A stretch of 64,000 nucleotides of DNA from Pleurodeles waltl (lineage: Eukaryota; Chordata; Amphibia; Caudata; Salamandridae). The stretch lies in contig NC_090448.1 in assembly GCF_031143425.1 (NCBI RefSeq), positions 537,682,313 through 537,746,312 on the forward strand, read 5' to 3'. Made by a program: the position numbers and the translations under genes. Below are positions 30,540 through 40,705 of this stretch, piece by piece. The notes under the pieces are model-generated. The model saw nothing but the letters and a program-made list of their open reading frames with translations. It had not been told where the DNA came from and did no database searches. How positions within the stretch are numbered: the first letter of the stretch is position 1; each line of letters opens with the position of its first letter.

Positions 30540-33500
30540 CCGTGGACCCTTCATAGTCTATACATCTCAAGCTGAGCATTAAAGTTCAAGTAAAGAAAAA
30601 TAACTATTTCAAGAACGCCCTCGTAGATTCTAGGGCTACCGGAAACATTGTTGATGCCCAATTGGTTCGCACATGGGGGATCCCATGCACCAAGAATTAG
30701 ACTCCAGATATAATACAAGCAGTAGACGGAAAACTCTTGACTGGAGGCCCAGTAACTCTTCAGACTGTCCCCTTGTCGGTGATCTGTGATGGGGGAGATC
30801 AAAGAACCAAACATGAAGAGAAACTCATCTTTGACCTTATCCGTGCTCCTCAGTATGGAATAATCCTTGGCTTTCCATGGTTAACTCATCACAATCCTGA
30901 AATTAACTGGGAGGAACGGAAAGTCGTGTTCTCTTCCGCCTTATGTAATAAGAAATGTCTCCAGATGTCCCGAGTCGCCAAAAATTGCAAATCTTATATA
31001 GCCACTGCAGCGGAGAAAGAAGTCAAGTTGCCCAGGCAGTATTCATCCTATGAAGATGTGTTCGATGAAAGAGAAGCAGAAACCTTGCCTCCTCATAGAC
31101 CTTATGACTGCCAAATTGATCTAACTCCAGGTGCGATACTCCCTAGCTGTCGTGTGTACGCCTTGTCAGAACATGAAAATCAACACTTAATAAAGTACCT
31201 AGATCAATTCTTAGAGAATGGCTTCTTCCGCCCTTCCAAGTCTCCTGCAGCCTCTCCTTTGTTTTTTGTCCCCAAGGTTAATGGGGAATTTCGAAACTGT
31301 ATCGACTATAGGGGTTTGAACAAGGTCACAGTCAAGAACAAATACCCCTTGCCTCTGATTCCTGTCTTGTTGGATCAAGTGAAAAAAGCAAAGATTTACA
31401 CTAAGCTCGATCTACGAGGTGCTTACCATTTAGTCGGAATGAGAGAAGGCGACAAATGGAAAACTGCGTTCAAGACAAGATATGGTCTCTTTAAATATAC
31501 CGTCATGCCCTTTAGACTGTGCAATGCTCCAGCAGCATTTCCATTTTTCCTGAATGACTTCCTTAGAGAGTATCTAGACATATTTGCAATAGTCTATATC
31601 AATGATATTTTTATCTACTCTAACAATGAAAGCGAACATGTACAACATGTCAAAAAGACTTTCACCGCTCTTCGAAAGCATCATTTATATTGCAAACTAA
31701 CCAAGTGTGAGTTTCATGTTACCACAGTTGAGTTTTTAAGGGTTATCCTTACCCCTCAAGGTATGGTCATGGCAGAAAAGAAAGTACAAGCTGTATCAGA
31801 TTGGCCCACTCCAAAGACTGTTCGAGATGTACAGTGCTTCCTGGGTTTTGCAAACGTTTATCGCAGATTTATAAACCATTTCTCTCAGACAGTGGCGCCA
31901 ATCACCAAGTTACTGAGAAAGAAAGACAAATGTGTGTGGTCTTCAGAAGCTGACAGAGCCTTTTCAAATTGAAAGAAGCTTTTTCCACTGCCCCAGTCTT
32001 GACTCACCCTGATGTGGATCGTCCATTCATAGTTGAAGCAGATGCCTCAGATGTGGCAATTGGTGCAGTCTTGTCACAACGAAGTAAAGACACTGGCCAA
32101 CTTCATCCTGTAGCTTACATGTCTCAAAAGCTGAACGAAGCCGAACAGAACTATGTCATTGCTGAGAAAGAGCTTCTGGCGATCCGGGATGCCTTTAAAG
32201 AGAGGAGACATCATTTGTTAGGTGCCAAGTACACTATCACAGTATATACTGATCATCGCAATCTCCAGTTCATGAGTTCAGCTAGACTTGACTCCTCTGC
32301 AATTACTCTGGATGCTGTTTTTTGCAGAGTTCGATTTTGTGGTAACTTTTCATCCTGGTAAAGATATTCGCAAAGTAGGCGCCTTGTCCCACCAAGAATT
32401 TACCACGTTACCTACAATCCAGCCTTCCAGAGCTATCATTGCTCCAGACAAGGTCCTCTGCATCATAAAGACCGAAGACTTCTTTGAAGACATCCGTAAT
32501 TCCTTCACCATTGAGAAATGGCAGGCATGGGCTCAAGCAGATCCCAAAAGATCAATCAAGCAAGGACTAACCTTCCATGACACACGTTTGTTCGTGCCCA
32601 CTACCAAGCTTTGCAAGTTAGCATTTCATTGGTTGCATGTTAGACCTACAGCAGGTCACCCAGGCACTCCCAAAACTCTTGAATTAATCCAACGCTACTT
32701 TTGGTGGCCTACTCTGACAAAAGATGTTAAAACAATGGTCACTAACTGCGAAGTCCGTGCTCACATCAAGACAAGTCATTCAAAACCAAAAGGTTTGTTG
32801 CATCCACTCCCAACTCCACGTCGGCCTTGGGAACACATCTTGTTAGACTTCATTACAGGTCTACCAATTGTTCAACAGCACTCAGTAATCCTTGTGGTGG
32901 TAGATAGTCTCATGAAATATGGACATTTCATTGCCTGTAAGAAATTGCCCACCTCCAGTGAACTGGCAACCATCCTACTGAATAGAGTGGTCCGTTTTCA
33001 CGGGCTGCTGAGAATGATTCTCTCTGATTGAGGATCGCAATTTGCCTCCAACTTCTGGAAAACTTGGTGCAAAACGCTTCAAGTTACATCCACACTATCT
33101 ACTAGCCATCATTCTCAAGAATGGCCAAACTTAGAGACTGAATCAGACATTGAAACAATACCTGCGTGCTTACGCTGAGAAAGCATTTCATTCCTGGACA
33201 TCAATGCTCTGGTTGGCTGACCTAGCCTACAATAACTTGTTTCACACCTCCACCCTTTTTTGGCTTGTTTGGCTACCATCCTGATACCTTGCCCATCACG
33301 ATTCCTCAAGAAAGTTCTCTTACACCAGCTGTGTCGGAAACCATTCAACAACTCCACCAAACCCAGAAACTGGTTCAACAGCATCTAGAAAAAGCTAAAC
33401 AAAAATACAAAAAGAACTACAACAAGAAACATGGTGAAGGACCTCAGTATCAACCAGGTGATAAAGTATGGCTTTCTACACGACATCTTGACTTCAAGAA

Positions 33501-33886
33501 AAAGCACATGTTTAATCCCAAATTCATAGGTCCTTACACTGTCCTCCGGCAAATTAATCCAGTGACCTATAAACTGCAGTTGTCCCGGTCACTATGTATT
33601 CATCTGGTTTCCATACTTCCCTCCTGAAAAAAGCAGTCCAGAAGGTACGCTCCCAACCAGCTCCAGTTCTAGTACTGGGGGAATTGGAATCCGAAGTTAA
33701 ACAGGTGTTGGATTCCAAACTTAGAGGTCGTAACCTGTGGTATCTGATCTCTTGGAAAGGTTACGGTCCTGAAAGCAACTCATGGGTCTCCGCATCTGAC
33801 ATTCATGCTCCACGACTAGTGAGATGTTTTCATCGTCTTAACCCAGGCAAACCAGGCCCTAGAGTGCATTTGGGAGAGGGGAGTAC
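30540..33886 (+). pseudogene. Chromovirus pol: protease, RT, RNase H, integrase, chromodomain
   Basis: Pol lies one frame forward of gag. The protease active site reads DSRA instead of DSGA (near 30,626). RT spans about 31,200-31,850 with RNCIDYRGLNKVT and LDLRGAYHL, but the catalytic YxDD reads YIND (Asn codon 31,601-31,603) and PFGL reads PFRL. RNase H follows a one-base break near 31,968, with VEADASD, EKELLAI and YTDHRNL. Another break near 32,310 precedes the integrase HHCC module, whose CxxC has lost a Cys (CEVR), then LLDFITGLP, a TGA at 33,029 in place of the SDRGSQF arginine, and a GPY module near 33,520. The chromodomain (YLISWKGYGPESNSWV) lies near 33,740. Confidence 0.9.
33872..33886 (+). 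promoter_or_regulatory. Chromovirus polypurine tract
   Basis: GGGAGAGGGGAG with three more bases (TAC) abuts the 3' LTR start at 33,887. This is the expected plus-strand primer position. Confidence 0.75.
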
Positions 33887-35094
33887 TGTCAACATCAGGA
33901 CAGTACGTGCTCTACGGGCGACAAAAATGCAAAAACCCAGACTTTATGCAAGAGCATAATTCATGAACTCTGTTTATGTGCAGTATGTTAACCTTTTGCA
34001 TTGCAGAGTTTAACCTTGAAAAACACTATTAACAATGTTTGCAAGAGCTGTTCATGTGCAAGGTATTGCTGCAGGCTTACGGAGTGTGTTAGGGTGTGGT
34101 CCCTTTCTAGGACCTTCTAGAAGCTTTCCCTGCAGCATGACTGGGTGTGGTTTGTGGGCTGGGCCTGACTCTATATAAGGGAGCCAGCCCAGCTCCATGT
34201 GCTCACTATTCAGAGGTCCCGGTGCAGAGCAGCAGCTACTTCCTGAGCTCCTGTTTCGGAGGCCTACCTTGATGTTCCAGGCCTGCCATGCATTATATTG
34301 GTGATCCTTGAGCAGGGCGGTAAGGTGGAGGTCGGGCTGGGCCCCCAGCCTCGTTCTCAAAGGCTCTCGAGTTTTGGGCCTACTTGTGAAACTTTCAGAG
34401 TGCGCGATTCATTGCTCTCATGTAAACCTTGGCATTCAGATCGGCAACAGCTTGCGCGATCATTTCATGGCATTTGCATATTCTTGTTCGAATCGGCAGT
34501 GGGCGCGAATCATTTCCAGCATGTAAAACTAGATGTTCAGATCGGCAACAGTGTGCGCAATCATTTCATGGTAATTAAAACTTTGCTGTGTTGTGTTTGT
34601 TGAGGTGCACACATTTATCTCGAGCTTTTGGATTTTCTGTGAAGATGCTGAATTCAAAATGTGACATTCTTTGTGCATATTAAGTCCCTAGTACAATTCC
34701 TATTGTATTCCAGGAGGTTCTTGTATTTCTAGACAGTATGTGATATTTCATGAAAAGCTCATATGAAACATTGTATTAACCCATTCTTGATTTTTTCCAG
34801 GTACCTAGATTTCTTGAGATCTAGTTATAGTCACTTCTTAGGTTATCCATGGTTACAGTATGAGAATTCTTAGAACCATATTCTATTGAAAGTCAATGTG
34901 ATTATATCTTGATATTCTGTTGTTTAACCTTTTGCTTCCTACAGTTCTCCTTCCCAGCTGTTCCCTACCTAATCCCCTTTTCCCCCAATTGGACTCTCTC
35001 AGGTTCTGTGATATTTCTATTGGAGCTTTGGAGCTGTCTAGTGGTGGACATGTTGGGAACGTGCGCAGGCCCCGAGGATCTGGTCTCCCTGACA
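33887..35094 (+). repeat. Chromovirus 3' LTR (1,208 bp)
   Basis: Same ends as the 5' LTR. TATATAAG is at 34,172, and the predicted RNA start GCTCACTATTC is at 34,201-34,211, 29 bases from the first T of the TATA box as in the 5' LTR. It is shorter because it lacks about 66 bases present near 29,008-29,073. The chromodomain ORF reads on through the first 70 bases of this LTR. Confidence 0.9.
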
Positions 35095-35099
35095 CAGAC
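35095..35099 (+). repeat. 5-bp target site duplication (CAGAC), right
   Basis: Identical to 28,175-28,179 and directly adjacent to the LTR end. Confidence 0.85.
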
Positions 35100-36055
35100 C
35101 TTCCAGCTCTTAGCGCGGGCAGAAACATGTTGGCCCCCTATTTTTAGACCCCTTGAGTCATCATTCTCAACTGAGTCTCTAACCTTGTTTTTATTCTTAC
35201 CTACAAACACCTACATTAAAAAAATCCCCAAACAAAACAGGTGATTTGTAAGGTAATTTTATTTTATTTTTATTATTATTCACAAATCTTTCTCTGGATC
35301 CCTTGTATCATCCAGCTAGATCAAATCTCAGCACTCCCTCTGCAGTTCTTTTAACAACGAGGTTGAGTCCGCCCAGGTAGTACTATCTTACCTGGGTGGG
35401 GATAGGTGGTCATATGATGAACCATGACACTTTAATGTGTGTGAGACCACCTAGTCCGTAAAGGGAACTCCCTCAAAGGTACAGCCACTTTTCACACTCA
35501 TACCTCACTTGGAGATTATGCGCCCAACTAGCGCTTCCTGAACGGGGACAAAATAGTCCAGTTCTCTCTATCAGCACCCCACACCTTTTGTGTGTTTACA
35601 GTTTCTAGTTCAAACGGGAGACTGTGTGGGGTTGAATCACTCCTGACACTCTTCCTGTGTTTCAACAGCGCAAGATTATACACATGAAATAAAGCTTGGC
35701 CGCCACAAGGTCAGGGTAGGAGTGACTGGTCTGGATAGTATGAGATATGTCACAACACCACCAATGTTGGCAGCTCAAGTTATAATTATTCATGCATTCC
35801 TGGGTAGTATTTGCTTTCTGGTATCTATGATCTTGAACATATAGTTGACTTCTCACATAAGAATCACTGTATAAATCTCAGGATGTCAAAAGGGGTGGCT
35901 TTAAAGCCAGGATAAAGTGAAGGGGTCAAACATGGCTGAAATTAATAGGAAAAAAGATCCTATCAAACCCCTGCTAATGGCCTTCTGCAACAGACTGAGA
36001 AATGTGATACAAAAAGCTTAACATGTAGTGATGGGAGTCATACTGCTACGCCCCA
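35100..36055. other. No gene seen
   Basis: Non-coding. It includes a perfect 8-bp inverted repeat CCCAGGTA/TACCTGGG near 35,371-35,395 with a 9-base loop. Nothing else recognised. Confidence 0.5.
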
Positions 36056-36640
36056 AATTTACAGATCCCTATCACCTGTGGAGTCGTCCAAGGTTTCAAG
36101 CTGTCTCCTGTTGTGTTAAACCTCCACATGGGGCTGCTTGGTGCTCTACTCACAAATAACAGCATCAAGATTCACCAATATTATAATTGTGCACAACTCT
36201 ACTCCACAGCCACCTCTGCTTTAGCCTTCCAATGCCTCAAACACTGCCATGCATTAGGACTGGATGTCCCTCGCCTACCTGAAGCTCACCAAAACAGAAT
36301 TCCTATTATTCACCAAGACCAAAAATATGGCTTAATTACATGAAGCTTGATGGCGTGAAACCCCACTTTTTCCTGAATGCCAAGTCTCTTGGATTCAACA
36401 TTGACAATAACCCTCCCCTCAAATAACAGTGTGAAAAAAACACAAGGGTAGCTAACTCTCTTCTAAACAAACAATCTTTCTCTTTCAGAAAACCATTTCA
36501 GAACTGCATTTCAAGCTCTAGTACTCTTGCATTTGGATGGTGGTAATGCTCTACTCCATGGCCTCCAAGACTACATCTAAGCCCCCCTTTGGTGCATCCT
36601 GCATGCTGAAACACATCTCATTAAGATTCTGAAAAAATAA
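36056..36640 (+). pseudogene. CR1/L2-like LINE reverse transcriptase fragment
   Basis: The segment at 36,085-36,340 reads CGVVQGFKLSPVVLNLHMGLLGALL, matching the RT block GVPQGSxLSPLLFNxYM of the CR1/L2 group. HQYYNCAQLY follows, where a catalytic YADDTQLY is expected; both aspartates are gone. After a frame change, SLGFNIDNNPPLK and then LDGGNALLHGLQDYI (near 36,530) match the C-terminal RT region. Decayed and truncated at both ends. Confidence 0.65.
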
Positions 36641-37081
36641 TATGATAGAACTCCATTGTCTCTCCTTGCCAACGTTTTCAAAACCAGCTGCATAATTTAA
36701 AAAGCCATCAGAACTAGTATCCTTGCTTATCTAGCCAAATAGCTCACCATCACTGGTGGTTCTCAGTTCAACTAAAGCCAGGTCACCATCAGACTGCAGA
36801 TGAAGAAGTGTAAAAAAGAAAAGTCTAAGGTAGCAGGCCTTTTCCATTTCTGCACCAAGGATCAATCCAGGATCAACAACATCCCCATATTCATCAAGGC
36901 TGCCCCAATGCTCCAATTTAGGTAGAATTGAAGGCTTGCCTCCTTAAAGAGCACTCGATTACAATTCATTAATTGTCCACAACCAACCGTTCTCTCCTAT
37001 TACTCACTGACTTTAGGCAAGCTTACCTTTGATCATGTACAGCACTCCACTGCCTTTTGGCTAGGTTTGCACTACAGAAAT

Positions 37082-37138
<57 letters not shown>

Positions 37139-38860
37139 TATACACACACCTGAAAAAACTGCCTCTTTGTTCAAAGGTAATCATTAATGCCATTTGATTT
37201 ATGAAGAAGCATTTGAGTTAGGTTGTTTATTGTCCCCTGTCTTATGATGTCACAAGTGTATTGCTAGGAACACTGTAAATATAATATCAGTTGGCTGAGA
37301 AACCAGCTTCAGTAATCCTTTCCTCTGTGGAAGCCCCTGAACTAACTGACTATTAGTATGGAACAAGTGCCCCTCTGTGTTTGTACAATTATGTCCATTC
37401 AGTCAGGCCAACTTCATCAGAGAAGAAGTGGGCAGACATCCATAAAGGTACAGCTCTAAATAAATGAGTTATCATCATTATAATGAGAGCCCTCAACATG
37501 CCACAGCAATGGCCACTTTGGTGAAGTCAAATTGATGGATCCAAGTTCCAGCAATTATCAGGGTTGCTGGTACAGACTGTTATCTAACCAAACAGTGGAG
37601 CTGAATGTTTAGCAGACTTCCCAAATGACAGAGACATTAGGGTGAATTATGAATATCTCTAAATTATGTCAATATGTATTCTGGATTGGCTATGGACCAA
37701 TAACTGGCCTGCCCAAAAGGGTGCCGTCACCTGTTATTTGAGTTTGGAACTGTACCTCCTTGATTTTCACATCAAGGACGTTGCAAATGTCATACTTAAT
37801 AATTATTTTAAGATAATGGTAAACATATTGTAAAGATGCATGATGTTCTGTAGCAGTTTACAAATGATAAACCATACATTTTAATTAGCATGTATATCAC
37901 AGGTTTTTTATCAATGGTCGGTGACAAAAGGAAGACATATTTCAACAAGCATTGGCAAAGCCAATAGGTCTTGCCTATACAAGAGCTATTGGCTTGGCAA
38001 TGTGTTTTTGCCATGTTGTACTCTAGTGTGGCTACTGTTCAGCATGGCTAAAAGTTAGTGACGTGGAGTGTCATAAAGTGGAGTAGGAGAGTAGTGTTGT
38101 AGAGTGGATTTGTTGGAGTAGAGTGTAGTAGTGTGGAATACTACTAGAATTAAGGTTTGAACCAGTTGAATAATATTTGGTTCTGCCATACATTATCTAT
38201 ATACATTTGGACTCCATGGTAAGTCCTTTACTATAACTGATGCATGTCAGAAAACTGAATATAGTGCTGTCATGCTATGTAATTAAAAACACCTCTTGGA
38301 AGTGCATGTTGGACACATATAAATTGGGTGTTGCTCGTTTTTGTCTTTAGTGTAAATAAAACAATGTTTTTTACACTTTCTATGCACTTATGGGTGTAAG
38401 ATATAAGGAATTCCCATCACTACATGGATTATCACATGGTGTTTGGGTGCCTGTGTGATGATGGATAATGGATTGATGGTCCTCTTTCTATCTACATAGA
38501 AACACAACCCATAAAGACGGTGGATGGTAAGGAAAGTATCTATATATATCAATGTGGATTTTGTGTATTGGCCTTTTTGGAGGTGAGTGGTTGTGACTGT
38601 TTTAATGGTTGCTTTTATACTTTATATGAAGTTTTTGTATACATAGATGTTATTGTAAGTGGATAGAGGATTTGGATATAGATGGTGGTCAATGAAATCT
38701 CTTTCTGTGATGACATATATTAGAAAAATCTGGAAGAATTCGGATAAGTAAATAGTTTAAAAAAAAATCTTTTAGAGGGATTTATGGTGGATGTATGGAT
38801 TAGATATGTGATAATATACTTATATTCAGTTTATTATGTTATTATATGTAGGTTTGAATG
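36641..38860. other. No gene seen; AT-rich, with GTAG-rich low complexity near 38,050-38,150
   Basis: Short ORFs only. A degenerate array of GTAGAGTGG-like words occupies about 38,060-38,150. The later part may be the terminal region of a Penelope-like element leading into the hammerhead-like motif. Confidence 0.5.
37084..37150. repeat. TA/CA dinucleotide microsatellite
   Basis: A TA array passes into a CA array, then back to a few TA/CA units. Confidence 0.95.
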
Positions 38861-38885
38861 AATAACTTTGGGGGAGTACAATATT

Positions 38886-38945
38886 TAGTCCTGAAGAAGG
38901 TGGTGAAAAAAAGTTTGGAAGCCCACCGAAACACGTCAACGCTTT
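38886..38945 (+). ncRNA. Hammerhead-ribozyme-like motif (Penelope-type), probably degenerate
   Basis: CTGAAGA (38,891-38,897) fits the conserved CUGANGA core. One A later, GGTGG (38,899-38,903) can pair with CCACC (38,923-38,927). GAAA then follows, and a very short helix III can form before the GTC cleavage triplet (38,935-38,937). This is the layout of hammerheads in Penelope-like elements, including the extra A before stem II. Stem I pairing is weak, so activity is doubtful. Confidence 0.4.
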
Positions 38946-39359
38946 ACCTTTACCGGACCCATAGAAGGAGGACTCTATCGAATAAAGAGTATTGATAACT
39001 ATCAATAGGCCGATTCCTATCAATATTGGGACAGTTCTATTTTATAGACGATTATATATGTCTTTTGTCTGTTTCCTCCTTATGAATTTGCACTAAATGT
39101 CAATTTTATATTCTTGATGTTTTAATATTTATGTGTTTGTTTTGTCATTGTATGATTTGAGAATTTGCTCGGAATTTTATTAAATATTTAATTTTGATTC
39201 ATCAGATTCTTAGATGATTAACAGAGAGATTCATTGTGTAGTGTGAGTGAGGTGCGATTGGACTAGCTTGCCCGGTGTTTTTTTTTTTTATATATACTTA
39301 GTGTTTTATGGTACCCTGTTTCCCCTGGTATTTTGTATACAGGAGGGTCCCCTCTCTAC

Positions 39360-40693
39360 TTTTCCGCTACAGTGGGACCCAGCCAAGCCAGGTGCTCTAA
39401 AACACAAATAGTTACCAAATCCCAGACCTCCCTGGAACGGGACACGACGACTGCGGCGCAATGAACAGAGTTATCCAGGGCAGTCCCAGTTGCACATAAA
39501 GAGTTACCAAATCCACACCTCCCTGGAAGGAGGTAAACCGTCCGGTGCGAGATGACTTGAGTCGGACCAGACGATTCCGATCACCCACGAAGAGTTACCA
39601 ATTTCAGTGCCTTCCTGGAATGGGGCAGAGCATCTTGTGTGCCGTGACTTGAGCCGTGCTAGACCAATTCAAAAACACAGAAAGTTACCAATGCCTACCT
39701 CCCTGGATTGAGGAACAAAGTCTGGTGCGTGATGACTTGAGCCTCAACAGACAAATCCGGTCACACACATAGACACAAGTTCGGCGGTGCCACACAGGTA
39801 GAATGCAACACTGCTTTAGGTACGCCCACACCTCTGAGGGTCCCAACTAGTGAATTGGACACTGCACACAATGAGCATGGATCAGGTGTCGCACAAGAGA
39901 AATAGCATGCTCAACAAAGTGGGCCACAAAGGGTCCCACAACCAGGAAATCTGCTCATTGCCAACAAGAAACGTATGTGTTTTGTGGCCCCACAATCAAG
40001 GGTTAAACTCCTTGAATGCGGGCAGTACTTTAAAAGCTCTGCCCCAGGCAAATCTGGTCTCCAGACGAAAATACGACACCGCTGCTGCCAGGTGACGTCC
40101 AGCAGACAATAAAGGCACTTAAGAGGGCACCGCTCTCCAGATGACAGGTCAAAGGTGTATGTTCCACGCGGGGGTCTTTGACGTCCCAGACGTCTCCACA
40201 AAAGAACAAGGGGCACGCCAACCAGCCCTTGGAGAGCACACTTCTGAGTGCCAGACAGCAGCAACCAGTTTGCCGAGGCCAGCCACGATGTAGGAAGGGT
40301 GCGCAGTACCTTCCTAGAGCATCAATCACTCCTCGTGCACAACAGATTCTTCTGGTAGTGTGCATCACAGTCCTGCAAGTGTATCCCTTCTTTGCTGCAG
40401 TGTGGCACAAGTAATTGTACTGCAGTGTGTCTCTGAAGTTGGGGGGAGGTTCAGAGGGTTCCCCTTTGAACCACAAATGTCTCCCCTAAATTACAGTCCT
40501 GTCTGCCATGGGACAGCGGAAAGCAGATCTTAATCTTTAGTGGGGCTATGATCTGGCTCGTAAAGGCCAAGTGTCAGAACCTCTTCTTCCAATCTATCCA
40601 GCCAGGCCCGCAAATGGCACAGGTCTTTGTTCCAGGTGTGTGCCCAAGCTTAGCTGGAAAACGCACAGATGAGCTCCTCCAACCCCCACTGTG
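39360..40693. repeat. Newt-like interspersed repeat, left part (interrupted by L1)
   Basis: Non-coding sequence starting near the 91-bp array. It resembles, from memory, a high-copy newt repeat. It continues after the L1 insertion at 45,306-46,450, as shown by the L1 target duplication. Its left boundary is approximate. Confidence 0.5.
39411..39775. repeat. 91-bp tandem array, four copies
   Basis: The anchor gttacca starts at 39,411, 39,503, 39,594 and 39,684, giving spacings of 92, 91 and 90. Each unit contains cctccctgga (or a close variant) and, in three units, a tgacttgag segment. It lies within the larger interspersed repeat that continues to 40,693. Confidence 0.92.
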
Positions 40694-40705
40694 GACTCAA
40701 GTTAA
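40694..40705 (+). repeat. 12-bp target site duplication of L1, left copy
   Basis: GACTCAAGTTAA ends two bases before the L1 tail (poly-T on this strand) and recurs at 45,294-45,305. Confidence 0.9.

Larger units (their letters stand above)
28180..35094 (+). mobile_element. Tf1/sushi-type chromovirus (Ty3/gypsy LTR retrotransposon), structurally complete
   Basis: This is a 6.9 kb element with two LTRs, both starting TGTCAACATC and ending CCCTGACA, and a flanking 5-bp duplication. Between them are gag with a zinc knuckle, protease, RT, RNase H, integrase with a GPY/F module, and a C-terminal chromodomain, in that order. The chromodomain and an 11-nt self-complementary priming site place it with Tf1/sushi chromoviruses. 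Stops and frameshifts in gag and pol, and a mutated RT active site, make it non-autonomous. By eye the first 215 bases of the two LTRs differ at roughly 8 percent of positions, so it is not recent. Confidence 0.93.

Noticed and set aside
40030..40476. Minus-strand ORF of 148 codons as a host gene
   Set aside because: It lies within a non-coding repeat that continues across the L1 insertion, and no domain or codon pattern is visible.
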